64,000 nucleotides of DNA from Plantago major (lineage: Eukaryota > Streptophyta > Magnoliopsida > Lamiales > Plantaginaceae): assembly GCA_026545765.1 (NCBI GenBank), contig CM048841.1:25951397-26015396 (forward strand). Direction: 5' to 3'. Under the pieces are notes generated by a model that was given only the letters and a program-made list of their open reading frames with translations, searched no databases and was not told where the DNA came from. The translations under genes and the position numbers were made by a program. Numbering within the stretch: position 1 is the first letter of the stretch; each line of letters starts with the position of its first letter. This document shows, one piece after another, positions 1-12,777 of this stretch.

Positions 1-3000
1 TAGTTCCCACCAACTTTTACCAGGCGAAGAAAAATATGCAGGGGATGGGGTTGCCTATGGAAACCATACATTGTTGTGAGGATGCAGATCTACTGGTATG
101 CAAGTTCTGTGGGAAGAACCGCTACAAACGTTACAAGGAGGGGGGGCGCAAAGAAATGCCATAAGAAATATCTCCCACATAAGAAAATGTGCTACTTCCC
201 TCTAGCACCTCGTTTGAAGAGGTTGTATGCTTCAAGTGCTTGTGCTGATAAAATGCGGTGGCACAAGGAGAGAGTAAGGGAGGCGGATGCAGGGGGTAGA
301 ATGGAGAACCCATCGAACTCACCGGCATGGAAAGAGTTCGACAAGACATATCCGGAGTTTGCAGTCGAGTCTAGAAATGTACGTTTGGGGCTTTGTACGG
401 ATGGTTTTAACCCATTTGGAAGTGACCGGAAGTACTCTTGTTGGCCAATCATGCTGACACCGTACAACCTGCCCCCCCCCCCCCCCCCCCCGGTGAGTGC
501 ATGAAGGAACCGTTCATGTTCTTGACTGCGTTGATGCCGGGCTAGCTGATCCAGGACAGAAGTTGGATGTTTTCTTGCAGCCCCTAATCAAGGAGCTGAT
601 CGAGTTGTGGGAAAATGGTATCCCGGCATATGATGTGTCAACGAAGAAGAACTTTACCTTGAGAGCAACACTACTGTGGACTATGAGTGATTTTCCCACG
701 TACTCCATGCTATCTGGAAGGAAAACCGCGGGCTTTCATGCTTGTCCACATTGTTTGGAGGACACTGATGCATTTAGACTGAAGGAGAGAGGGAAGGAAT
801 CTTGGTTTGACTGTCATCGTAGGTTTCTACCAAGGATCCGTTCAGAAAGAACAAGACTCAATTCTTGAAAAACAAAGTATAGCAGAAAGGGCCTTCGAGA
901 TAACTTACTGGTGCACAGATACTTGCGGAGATAGATAGGTTGGGTCTTATGAAAGTGACTGAACTTGGGTGGGAGAAGAATAACAAGAAAATTCAAGACA
1001 AATGAAGATGGAAGAAGAGAAGCATCTTCTGGGACTTGCCTTATTGGAGCAGTCTTCTTATACGTCACATGTTGGATTTCATGCACATTGAGAAGAACGT
1101 GTTCGAGAACTGCTTCAACACGATTTGCAACGTTCCCGGGAAAACAAATTATAACATTAAATCTAGAACTGGGTTGGATACATGGTGTAAAAGGCCTGAG
1201 TTGACAAAGCGGAATGATAAGGGGCAGTGGCCCAAGGCATGCTTCATAATTGACATTGAAGCTAGGAACAAATTGTTTGATTGGGTGAGGGGATTGAAGT
1301 TCCCCGACAATTACGCATCGAACTTGGGGAAATGTGTGGATTTGAAGTAGACAAACATGTATGGGATGAAGATCCACGATTGCCATGTGTTCATGGAGAG
1401 GCTTCTCCCAGTTGCATTTCGAGAACTGCTGCCTAAACCTGTATAGATCGATCTCACCGAGTTGAGCTTATTTTTCAAGAATTTGTGCACAAGGGTGGTT
1501 GACGATCAAGTGTTAGCAAATCTTGAAAGCAACATACCATTGATTCTATGCAAGCTCGAGCGTATCTTTCCACCTAGCTTCTTTGATTCTATGGAGCACT
1601 TGACGGTTCACCTCCCACATGAAGCGAGGCTTGCTGGACTGGTTCAGTATCGATGGATGTATCCATTCGAGAGGTGTGTAATAAAGGCAATCATTTACTT
1701 CAAATGTCTGAATTTTCCCAAGTTACATTATCTTACCTAAATATATATGCATTACAGGTACTTGGGGAAATTGAAGAAATATGTCAGCAACAAAGGTAGG
1801 CCTGAGGGATCGATGGCCAATGCATACGTGCGAGAGGAAGCTGCAACCTTCTTCACCTATTACTTTGGAGACCACGTGCCGACGAAGGCATCTAGGCCGT
1901 CTAGAAATGCAGACACATTCGAAGTTCAAGAAGATGATGACGTTGTACTTTCAATATTTAGGATCTCAGGGAGACCTATGGGAAAAGAAAAGACAGAATG
2001 GCTGACAGATAAGGAGTTGAAGGCAGTCCACTATTATGTCCTCGTGAACTGTGCTGATGTTGACAAATTTATGAAGATTTTTGCTAGGTGAGTAGCTTAC
2101 TTACTATAACACATAAATTTGAATTTCTAACTACTATCTAATCATGTCATCGTGTCCACAGCATTTTCAAAGAGTGTTGTCTGGAGAAGGATCCAATTAT
2201 GGCAGATGACACGCTTGAAGAACTGCTTGAAGAAAAGTTGCAACGGAATTTCCAGATTGGTTCAGGGAGTATGTCCGAGATCCTGTCAACGAAGTCACAT
2301 GTCCTTACTTAGAGTCTCTAGCAGAGGGGCCATTTAGAAAGGTCTCCACATTCTCATCGTACAAAGTAAATGGCCTTAGGTTTCACACAATGGACTCTAA
2401 CACGGCCATGTCTACAAGCAATTGTGGGGTGTGTGTCAAGGGGGCAGATCAAGATGCAACTGATGATTTCTACGGGAAGCTGAAACGAATTGTGCGGCTT
2501 GAATATCCCCATGAGCCTTTGAAAGGAACCTTTCTGTTTGATGTCGACCGGTATGATCCTACTCCAATGGTACGAGGGTGCACGAGCAGTATGAAATGGT
2601 TGAGATTAACCATAGGAAGAGGTACTGTAGTAAGTACGAACCTTTTATCTTGGCGGCTCAAGCACGACAAGTGGTGTTCATTGAATATCCAAGCCTTAAA
2701 CGCGATAAGGCGGACTGGTTGGTTGCGATACATATATAGGCCCGCTCCAGAGTAGAGTACGTTCATAGGGACAACTCAATTACTAACTCGTACCAAGAAG
2801 AGGTTGTCGATCAAACAGCGAGAAATCCTGTAAATGCTCGTGATGAGTACATAGAGCTGCACGAAGACCAATATGTAGACTTAACCATTGGCGACAAGGA
2901 CGAGGGTATGTGTGTATGGTAGATTATATGTATATTTACTGTTATATGCTGATTATCCTAACTTTTTGTGCTTTATTACGTGTCAAATGTATATGTTTTA

Positions 3001-3109
3001 CATGCCAATTCATGTCATATTTTTTACTAATACAATTTCTCTGTATTTGTTATATGCTTTTGCAGATGCCGCGCCAAATGAAGTGCACATACTGTCTACC
3101 CAGGTCTAG
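1..3109 (+). pseudogene. TNP2-like CACTA transposase, degenerate, 5' end missing
   Basis: Pieces of one transposase lie in several frames in the order of the family. The Transposase_21 core is present (LCTDGFNPFG near 390-420, LPYWSSLLIRHMLDFMHIEK near 1036-1095). DUF4218 follows (HLPHEARLAG near 1612-1640, continuing after a short intron at 1758-2091), then a DUF4216-like part near 2590-2810. The last exon appears to run from the acceptor at 3065 to a stop at 3107-3109. Breaks include a run of 20 C at 472-491 (6 C in copy 3), a stop near 543, another at 1348-1350 and several frameshifts. It is parallel to 60945-63846 of copy 3. Such proteins bind the ends of the element and cut DNA; this copy cannot make a full protein. 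Confidence 0.9.
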
Positions 3110-3856
3110 TGGGACCCAGGGTGGTCCTGGTACACCACCGAGTGGATCGAGTAGTCCTTCGGTCGGTTATGAGATTGGTGGGAGCAGCTAGTCTCATGTT
3201 AGCCAGACTCCAACAGGCTCGAGCATGGGCACGTCTCCTGGGTTTGGTGAGTTCCCGGATGACAGGTGTCCTTATCGCGTTTTGACAGACAGTGCTACTT
3301 GGATGGGAAAGCCGGTGTTGTTCCCCAACGGCCCGAGGAAGTAAGTATTATGCATTTGCAGAATATAACTTAAGATAAGTATATGTCACATGAATTTACT
3401 AATGAATATTCGTTTCTTATATGTTTCATTGATAACTGCAGGTTTTGGCCTCCCAATGCTTCAGGGGAGCTGACTGAGATTTTCAAGACCATGAGGGAGT
3501 TGTCGGGCCAGGGAGGCGAAAAGTGGTCCAAGCTCTCTGACCGGACGAAGCACTTTTACTTTGGTGAGCTGTGGGTAAGCTTAAATGTTACAATGCTTAA
3601 CACGGATCGAAGTTGGGAAGTAGCAAAGTGAATAAGCATGAGAGAGAAAGGTAGAGAAAATGGAGAGAGAAACATAAGGACGTTTCGTATTCCCTTTCAT
3701 CGGACGGCTTACGGCAATGCAAATCGCGATTAGAAAACCGCCGGAGTAAGGTCAGGAGATGAGGAAGGCTGGACTAGAGTAATTGGGAAGAGACAGAAGG
3801 CATGGGAGCGAGAGGAAAGAATTCGAAGGCAGCGAATTAATGAAAAATACATTAAT

Positions 3857-5888
3857 ATGTATATCTCGAATTTTCCGGAAGATTGGACGGCGGCGGCGTT
3901 GAAGGAGATACTGGAGAAGTGGGTGGGGAAGGTCACTGATGTGACAATCCCACGAAAACGAGCTGCAAGCGGGAAAAGGTTTGCATTTGTCCGTTTTGAT
4001 CGAGTCAGAGATGAAGATGATCCAAAGGGCAAAGGGAGTATGGATCGGTTTATACAAGCTTCTGGCAAACGTGGCAAGATTTAATAAATTGGATGGACAA
4101 GGAGGAGGTTTGGGAAAGAGAGATACGAGATGGGCAGATCAGAAGAGAAATTCATCGGAAGTGGCTGGGAAACACTTTAGAGCGATGACTGATAGGAATG
4201 GGAAAGGGACAGGAGTATGGAGACCAAGAGCTGAGAAAGCAGATAAACTGGGAAAGGGTCAAGTGCAGAAGACAATAGCAGGAACTGAAAAGAGGCGATA
4301 ATGCGAAGGCAGGACCGGGATGTGAAACAGAGAAGGAAAGGAGTTCTGGAAAAAATTATGAACAAATAGAGCTGAATCAAGAGGAGTCTTGGGCTGAAAG
4401 ATGCATTGTGGTAGGAATGATTGAACCAACTGAAGCAAGTCAGGTGAAGAAAATATTAGAAAACAATGGACATAAAGGATTCCGGGTGACAAAGCTGACA
4501 GAAGAATTATGGATCTTGGAACATCAAGATGAAGAAGCAAGGAAAAATTTACTAGAGGAAGAAGAAAGATGGGTAACACAATGGTTTAGAGTTATGAGAC
4601 CTTGGGAGAAAAGGGATATCAATGGGAAGAGAAGAGTTTGGATAAGTATGTATGGAGTACCTTTGCATGGATGGACACGGGAGAATTTTGTAAAAAATAG
4701 GTAGGTCAGTAGGAAAAAACTCTAGATGTTAACAAGGATACGTTGGAGAAGATGGACTTCAGAAAAGGACAAATTCTAGTGGAAACACCAATGTTCGAGA
4801 TCACTCGAAAAAGAACATCATCGATGGTACAAGGAGAATTTTTTCAGGTGAATTTAGTGGAAGAATGGGTTATGGAGGGGAACAGAGGTCAAAATAAAGT
4901 TGCGAATGAAGATATACGAAGGTCGGATAACCCTATGCCGAGCCCTGCGGATACATTCTCTGGTAATTCGTCGGAGGAGTATGTGGATGAAGATGATGAG
5001 ACAAGCTGTTGGAGTGAAGAAGACTCAAGGGTGGAAAGAATGGATAATTTTGATTGGGATGTTGTACCTGAAACACCTATGAATGAACATATGGAGATAG
5101 AACTAGAGGAACAGAGGACAGAGAACAATGTTGAACGTGTTCTGGTATTGTAAGTGGATAATAATAGTGGGCTGGTTGATTTAAAAAGGAAGGAGGCAAC
5201 AGGAGTGGGCCTGAACAAGGCCAATATGGATCAAGTGAGAAGTGGGGCAGTGGGCCAGGAGACGGAGAAAGTTACAGAGGAGATTGTAAATAGCGAGAGT
5301 GAAAACAGAAGGGAGGATGAGCAACAACAGTTGAGAGCAAAATCGATGGGAGGCAGGAAAAAGATGCTACGCAGTGTAAATGAAATTTGTGAGGAATTGG
5401 AGAAGATTGGTGAGAGTACTGCAGACGACGACCCATTTAGGTTAGCACCACTTATTGAAAACGCAATGGAAGGGGAAAGAAGGAAGACAAAGGCTGGGAA
5501 ATTAGTTCAAAAACATGCTATGAAGCAGAAAACAAGGTTTCATGAGTGGAGAAATTTTGTGAAGGGCCTGAACAGTAGTGGAGAGGTGATACAAGGTGTG
5601 AGAAGAGGTCAATTTAAAGCTAAGCGTGGAAGGAAACCGAAGAACAAGAAGAATCTTTTGGATGGAGGAGATGTAATCTCAGATAGTCAAATAAAATCTT
5701 GCAACTTACAAGTGGAGAAAGCATCGTGTCAAGAAGAGTCCGAGAAGGATATGAGAAAGGAAAATGATTTGGGGTTACTAAAAGAAGAAGATGGACAAAA
5801 AGTTTGGGAAATTTATCAGGAATGGGAAGAGAGGGATCGTTTGGCAAAGGATAATAGGAAGGTAGTGAAAGGTGATGGAGTTGAATGA
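3857..5888 (+). pseudogene. LINE ORF1, RRM and DUF4283-like, broken
   Basis: The first piece (3857-4084) starts MYISNFPEDW and contains KRFAFVRF. These fit the RNP2 and RNP1 motifs of an RNA recognition motif. A frameshift near 4030-4060 moves the frame to 3981-4301 (LLANVARFNK). The next piece, 4408-4704, is DUF4283-like with a WISMYGVPLHGW signature. The remainder is 4743-5888, interrupted by one in-frame TAA at 5151-5153. The C-terminal half is basic (RKPKNKKN). No CCHC zinc knuckle is visible. ORF1 proteins of plant LINEs bind the element's RNA. At the end, TGA (5886-5888) overlaps the ATG of ORF2 (5885-5887). Confidence 0.8.
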
Positions 5889-8800
5889 AGTGGATGATGA
5901 AGATAATGAGCTTTAATGTGAGAGGTTTAGGGGGTCTCCTAAAGAGAAATGAGATCAAGGAGATGATTCGAAAAGAGAAGATTGATTTTATTTGTATACA
6001 AGAGACTAAAAAGGATGCAATTGAGAAAAAATTAGTGGAATCACTTTGGGGTGGAGACAATGTGTATTGGATATTTTCGGGAGCTCAAGGGATGTCGGGG
6101 GGGGGGGGGGGGTTGCTTAGCATGTGGAATAGAGATGTGTTTGAGAAAGAGAGCTTTTGGGGAGAAGAAGGGGTTCTAGGAGTACATGGGAGATGGAGGG
6201 GAGAGGAAGTAAAGATCTTGAATGTGTACACACCTTGTGTAGGTGCAAAGAAGGAGGTGCTTTGAAAACAAATTGAGGAACAAATATTATTGAACAAGGG
6301 ACGATGGTGTGTGTGTGGGGATTTCAATGCACTTAGGTGTTTGGAAGAGAGGAGGGGAAGTTCTCATGGGGGGGGGGGGGGGGGAAGGAGAAGAATGAGA
6401 GCGTTTAATGAATTTATCCAAAGAACGGAGTTGAATGATTTGTCATTGGTGAGGAGGAGATTTACATGGTATCGAGATAATGGAGCAAGTTGTAGTAGGC
6501 TAGATCGGTTCCTATTCTCTAATGAGTGGTTGTTGAGATGGCCGGAGTTGGTACAAGTCGGATTGAAGCGGAGAATTTCGGACCACGTTGCAATTGTAGT
6601 CAAGGAGTGTGGTGTGGATTGGGGACCTAAACCCTTCCGTTTTATTAATAGTTGGGTGAAGGAGAAGGATTTTGCTAAAATTGTTGAAGAGGAGTGGAGG
6701 GGAGAGGGAATTGAAGGGTTGGGGGGGGGGGGGGGGTTGTGATGAAAGAAAAACTTAAGAAGTTAAAAATGAAGTTGAAGGAGTGGAATGGAAGAAAGGT
6801 TGGAGGAGTTAATGAAAAGATTGAAAGATTATCTACACAAATTGAGGAATTGGATATTATGCTGGAGGATAAAGGAGAAAATAATGATGCTGTGGCGATG
6901 AGTGTAAATACTGGGATCAGATTGGCGGCTAGAAAATTAGCTGAGGAGGTGATGTCGGCTGGACAGAATCAAGGAGAGAATTTGGCGGCTGGCCAGGGCA
7001 AAGCTATTTGGGTCAAGGTGAGACGTGGCAGCAATATCTGAGTCCTGGAGGTGTGTGACGGTGGGGCAGGTGGGTGGGAGTACATTTGGCGGATGTGCAG
7101 TTGATGTGGAGGTTGTGGAAGAATTGGGAAATGGACAGAATGTGGGTAATTGTAGTGGGGGCCTGCAGTTGACTAGTGGAGGGATAGAAAGCAGAGAAGG
7201 CATGGGAATTGCTACTTGTGAGAACCGAAGTAATGAGGAGAATGTGAGTGATATTGTCAGACAGAGACAAGAGGCTATGGTAGAGCTACAAAGATTGTTA
7301 CAAGTTCAGGAAGGTTTGAGAATTCAACAAGCAAAGTCCAAATGGATAAAAGAGGGAGATGCAAACACAAAAATTTTCCACGGAGTGGTGAAAAGGAGGG
7401 GTAGAATTAATGGATTGAAAGGAGTGAGGATTAATGGTAAGTGGGTGGAGGGAGTGAAGGAGGTGAAGGAGGGGATTCGGGAATACTTTGCAAACCATTT
7501 CAAGAAGAGAGAGAGAGAGGTGGAGTTAGGATGATGAAAATTGAGGGAGAGAAGTTAGATGAGGAGAGTAGGCTGGAGTTGGAGAGGAAATTTGAGGAAG
7601 ATGAAATAAAGAGTGCCATATGGTGTAGAAAAGAGCCCGGGTCCGGATGGATTTGGGAGTCAATTTTACCGAACATGTTGGGAGGTGGTCAAGAAGGATT
7701 TGATGAGGATGTTCCATGAGTTTCACATGAATGAGAAGATTTGCAAAGGTATGAATACTACATTTATTACTCTTATCCCAAAGTTAAAAATCCGGTGAAC
7801 ATAAATGAATATAGGCCAATTTCGCTTGTCAATAGTTTGTACAAGATTTTATCAAAGATTTTGGCAAATAGGTTAGGAAAAATACTTTGTAAAGTGGTGT
7901 CGGAGAACCAATCGGCCTTTGTAGGAAGTAGGAATATTTTAGATGGTGTTTTAATTGCAAATGAAATTATCGATGAGGCTAAAAAGAAAAAGAAGAGCAT
8001 TTTTATGTTTAAAATTGATTTTGAAAAGGCTTATGATTCGGTAAATTGGGAGTATCTCCTAGATATGTTGAAAGAACTTGGTTTTGGGAATAAGTGGATT
8101 AATTGGATGAAAGAATGTGTGTCAAGTGTCACTAGTTCCGTGTTGGTGAATGGAAGTCCTACAAAGGAGTTTGATGTTGCTAGAGGGTTGAGACAAGGGG
8201 ATCCATTATCCCCTTTCTTATACCTTATAGTTGCGGAAGGCCTAAGTAGGATGTTCAAAAAAGTGTGTGATTTTGGAAAATTCAAACCGGTATTAGTAGG
8301 TGAAAAGAAAGTACCAATCTCGCATTTACAATTTGCGGATGACTCATTGATCATGGGAGAGATGTGTGTGGAAAATTTTGAAATAATAAAGAGTGTGTTG
8401 AGGGCATTTGAAGTAGTCTCGGGGCTTAAAATAAATTTTGGAAAAAGTAATTTGATGGGTTTTGGGTGTGAAAATGATGACATTGTGAAATATGCTAATT
8501 TTTTGAATTGTGATGTGGGAAATTGTCCGTTTAATTACTTGGGATTGCCGGTGGGGGGAAGGGCGAGAGATAGGAAAATATGGGTAAAGGTCAAGGAAAA
8601 ATTTGAAAAAAGACTTGGGGTGTGGGAGAATAAATATTTGTCACTTGGAGGAAGGATAGTGTTGACTAAGGCAGTGTTGAATGCATTGCCTATGTACTAC
8701 TTTTCCTTTTTCAAGGCACCTAAAGTGGTAATTGATGAACTCGTGAGCCTCCAACGACAATTTATTTGGGGTGGGAGCTTAGAGAAAGAGAGAAAAATAG

Positions 8801-9960
8801 CTTGGGTAAGATGGGACTTGGCGTGTGAGGAGAAGGCGGATGGGGGACTTGGGATTAAGAATTTGCAACATTTTAACTTGGCATTGCTAGGAAAGTGGGC
8901 TTGGAAATTGTTGATAGGTGGGAATGATCTTTGGATTAGAGTAGTGGAGTCTAAATATGGTGATTTTGGAAATAATGTAAAGTCGATAATAGAAGGAGGG
9001 TCAAGTAAAAATTCATGGTCGGATTGGTGGAAGGATCTTGTAAATAATGTGGGGTCTTCCGAGTGGTTCCTTAGTAATTGTAAAAAAATAATAGGTGATG
9101 GTAGTAATACTCAGTTTTGGCATGAAAAATGGGGGTCTTTTGAGAGTAGCTTGAAAATTTTGTATCCAAGATTGTATAGGTTAGAAACAAATAAAGATTG
9201 TTTGGTGAAAGATAGAGTGTTAGCAAAAGAAAATGAAACTGAATTTACATGGCAATGGAGCCGAAATCTGCTGGAAAGGGAGCAGGCTGTTGTGACCGAA
9301 TTAGAGGAGCTGTTGGTTGGATCCAGGATTAAGGAAGGTAGTGAGGACAAATGGGTGTGGTTAGGTGATAAGAATGAAGAGTATTCAACAAAAGATGGGT
9401 ATAGAAAAATACATAAGAAAATGGAGGAAAATGCAATGAAAAAATGGGCTCCGGTGGTGTGGAATAAAATAGCCCCGGCTAAGGTAAACGCCTTTGTGTG
9501 GAAATTGCTCCAAAATAAAATACCATCAAAAGTAAATTTAAAAAGAGGGGTGTTTCTTAGTGTAGAAAATATTCGGTGTAAAATTTGTGATAAAGTTGAT
9601 GTTGAAAGTGTGTGGCATATTTTTGGTGAATGTGACTTTGTAAATAAAGTGTGGGACTTGGTGTATGATTGGTTGGATTGTAAAAGAATAAGTGCTGATA
9701 ATATTGAGAATTTGTTGGAAAATCATGTGAAAGAAAGAGTAAGAGGAGATAAAGAAAATTGGATTGCAATTTGGCATGCTTGTGTTTGGCATATTTGGTT
9801 GAGGAGAAATAACAAGATTTATAATGATTGCAAGGAAAGTCCGTGGAACCTTTTGGAAAAAATTAAAGTAACTTGTTGGACATGGCTCAAGGCAAAAGGA
9901 GAATTGAAAGAGTATAATAATGTGAGTTCGTGGCTCTTGGAGCCGTCTTTGTGTTTCTAA
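5885..9960 (+). pseudogene. LINE ORF2: endonuclease, reverse transcriptase, zf-RVT; broken
   Basis: The start overlaps the ORF1 stop (ATGA); a second candidate start lies just downstream at MKIMSFNVRG. Endonuclease motifs seen are SFNVRG, QETKK, CGDFNA and ISDHVAIV. The reverse transcriptase shows KSPGPDGF (7625-7650), YRPISLVN, KIDFEKAYDSVNW, GLRQGDPLSPF and FADDS (8335-8347). The C-terminal zinc-binding part has CKICDKVDVESVWHIFGEC. Breaks are a TGA at 6263-6265, G-runs at 6097-6112, 6368-6384 and 6721-6736, a frame change near 7000-7050 and another near 7790. From 7790 to 9960 the frame is open. The family nicks target DNA and copies its RNA at the nick; this copy cannot do so. Confidence 0.9.
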
Positions 9961-10389
9961 AAATGTGCAGGTGTAAATCGAACACGGAGCTGGTGTAGGA
10001 TTGTGTTTCTGGGCTCAGGAAGTCAAGACAGCAAGTAGACAGGAGAGTTGGGCGATGTCAGGTAAGTTTTTTAGATTTGGACAGAGAACAAGTGATGGAA
10101 TTTGTGGTGTGTTATGTGATGAGTTTGTGTGCATAATGATTATTTAATAGGAATTGGAAGAATTTTGTCTTGTTGTGGTGTAGGAAAGGAAGAATTGGAG
10201 GACACTTGTGATGAGCAACGCATGGGGACAGATTGAATATTAGGAGAGGTCATTGATGGGGGTAAGTGGAACCGGTAGTGAAAAGTGCTTTTCGGCTTTC
10301 ATGATCTAATCGGTTGACAACTCGAGGAACTAAACCATTGTGATTTAGTTTTAAATATCTCGAGGTATCCTCATTTTGGTGAATCTTGT

Positions 10390-10845
10390 TGTGGAAGGAG
10401 CCGGAGACACATCTTAAATTTCTTGCCAATTGTTGTCTTGCGAACATTGGGTGTAGGGGGATGGATAATATGGTTTGCGCTAATTGAGCCGTGACCACGC
10501 CTTAAATTGCTTGCCACTTGGTTTGAAAGATAAGCATAGGTTGGAGGGGCGTGGCTAGTAGTGCTCAATTTTTCATATTCGATGACCGTCTCTTAAACTT
10601 CTTGCCCTTTGTTTTCTTGGGAACTTTGGGTGTAGGGATGTGTTTCCTTGCTTTTGGATTTCTTGTGAACTTTGGGTGTAGGGGGGTGGACAATGTGGTT
10701 TGCGCTCAATGAGTCGTGACCACGCCTTAAATTTCTTGCCACTTGCTTTGAAAGATAAGCATAGGGTGGAGGGACGTGGCTAGCTAGTGCTCTTTGTTTC
10801 GTATTCCATGCCCGTCTCTTAAATTCCTTGCCTCTTGTTTTCATG
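10390..10845 (+). repeat. Tandem repeat in the LINE 3' tail, period about 225 bp
   Basis: The segment from TGGTTTGCGC at 10471 recurs from 10696 with many small changes. Shared words include CCACGCCTTAAAT, GAAAGATAAGCATAGG and CCGTCTCTTAAA. A partial third copy precedes it near 10400-10460 (CTTGCCAATTG...GGGTGTAGGGG). The repeat lies in the non-coding tail between the ORF2 stop at 9960 and the A-run at 11237. Confidence 0.7.
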
Positions 10846-12777
10846 AAATCTTTTAGCACCTTTAGGCCCCTAGTTTGGTGTGGGGTGAAGGGGTGGTTTG
10901 GGGTTAAAGGAATTGACGGTTTTAAGGAATTGACGGGGCGAATTCATGAGACATACCTATGGAATTGACGGCGGTGGAGTCCGGGATATTAATGGTTCCC
11001 GTTGACGGTTAGTACTTGCTACTATTATGAGATTCATGGCTTGGAATCCGGGATGCTAATGGTTCCCGTGGATGGCCGCATTTTTGTTCTGGATTTTATA
11101 TGATGGTTTTGAGAATGTTGGAGTTACTTTGTAAGTTTGAGAGTGATGTGGTTTTGATTTGTAATGTAATACTCATCCGAGCATTGCTTATGCTCTTGTT
11201 GACATTTTGAGGTTATATATATTATTTTGCCGTTTCAAAAAAAAATGTTACAATACTTTATTTGTTGTTTTCATCGTTGTGTTAAATGTTGCAATGCTTT
11301 ATTTGTTGATTTCTCCATTAATGAATTTGTTTTGTAATTTGTGTGGTATGTTAGCCACTTAACTTGGGTGATATGTTAGTCACCATTGTGTTAGTAAATT
11401 CTAGGACAATTTGAGTGGTATATATGTTAGCCACTGAACTCGTGTGATATGTTAGTCTCCATTAATGAACTTGTTGTGTAATTTGTGTGATATGTTAGCC
11501 ACTTAACTTGGGTTTATCTTCAAATTGTTATCTTCATTAACCTTGTGTCATTTCTACTTTAATTGTATGGAATTGTTGTAGAAAAAGTTCTACATTCCGA
11601 ATGCCCTGGTTCTCCAGTTGTGGTCTGTTTTCGAGTGTCTTGGCTCAGATCTCTATAGGCATATGGTGAACGATATGAAAACAGGTGGCATAAAGCCAAG
11701 TTATATGGGAGATGATGAGTGGGCTATGTGGGAGGCGTACTGGAAGCTTCCACTTGTCGAGGATCAGTCGGCAAAGAATAGACAGAACCGGTTGACTGGG
11801 CCGCGAGATGGTACGGGCTCTTCCAGGCATCACTATGGGTCGCGGGTTGTTGTCACAGATCGCCAGATGTCGGTAAGTATATATGTGTTTTATGACTTCG
11901 AAGATGATTTGTACACATGTTTATTGCTTTCATTTCTACCAACTTACTACTTGTTTGCATTTCTACCAACATACTAATTGTTTGCATGTATAATGTTCTT
12001 TAGATCCAGGCTAGGGAACCCAAGACCGTGCTACAACACTTGAAGAAGGCGAAGCTAAAGAACGGCGTTTGGGTGGACGAGAAGGCCGAGCGCATTGCGG
12101 TACGTTTCTTTGTTCAGGTTCACAGTTGTATATGTGTATTATAACAAATTGATTAATACTTGACCTGTACCTAATTTCGTATGCACTTTACTATTTCAGA
12201 GTGAGGTGGAGCGGAGGATCACGGAGAGGATGGTCGACGGTGAGGAGTTGTCCTTGCAAGAGCAAGATCGGATCTTCTTAGAGGTCAACCCACCGGACAA
12301 CAAGGGTCGGGTTTATGGAGTTGGAAGTTTGGGCCCTGTACTGACGGGTAGTTGCTCTGTGTCCCAGGCATCCACACGATCTGGTGTTTACACACAGCAC
12401 CAGGTCGATCAGATGATGACTCCTCTCCAGCGTGAGATAGCTGAACTTAAGGCAGCTAACCAGGCGGTGCTTAATGAGCAGGCTCGTGTGAATCAGCGGG
12501 TGGAAGAGCTCGCCCGAATGTGGATGAGCCAACAACCACATCCTCCCCCCGAGTCTTAGTTGCTTGTGTTGTTTTACTATACTACATACTTTCAGACTAT
12601 CTAATCTTCTATTCGAATATTTATACTTCGATTTGGATAATTTCTATTCGACGAATCTTTGTTGTTAATTAATGCAATTTAACTGTTTCAGACATATTAT
12701 CTACGATTATATTGGGTGAAAAACAGGTGAAAATTGAAATAGGAATTAAAATATTAAAAAGAAGATTAAAAAAATAA

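Larger units (their letters stand above)
3599..11245 (+). mobile_element. L1-type LINE inserted in CACTA copy 1
   Basis: The element starts after TGTTACAATGCTT (3586-3598) and ends in an A-run at 11237-11245. That run is followed by TGTTACAATACTT (11246-11258), a 13-bp target duplication with one mismatch. It has an ORF1 with an RNA-binding domain, an ORF2 with endonuclease, reverse transcriptase and zinc-binding parts, and a 1.3-kb 3' tail with repeats. At 7.6 kb it looks full length, but frameshifts and stops break both ORFs. It was inserted after the CACTA copy had settled, in the same transcriptional direction. Confidence 0.92.
3066..12559 (+). pseudogene. TNPA-like protein with Transposase_24 domain, split by a LINE in an intron
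   Basis: I join five exons with matching phases: 3066-3340, 3442-3574, 11582-11872, 12004-12099 and 12200-12559. All junctions are GT-AG. The product starts MPRQMKCTYC directly after a splice acceptor, continues RFWPPNASGEL and YIPNALVLQLW, and ends with a coiled-coil-like tail and PHPPPES. This matches the plant Transposase_24 (Ptta/En/Spm) family, thought to act in binding the element's subterminal repeats. There is an in-frame stop at 3189-3191 in exon 1, so the copy is probably dead. The LINE (3599-11245) lies entirely in intron 2, which is only 319 bp in copy 2; if spliced out, it would not change the protein. Confidence 0.85.
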
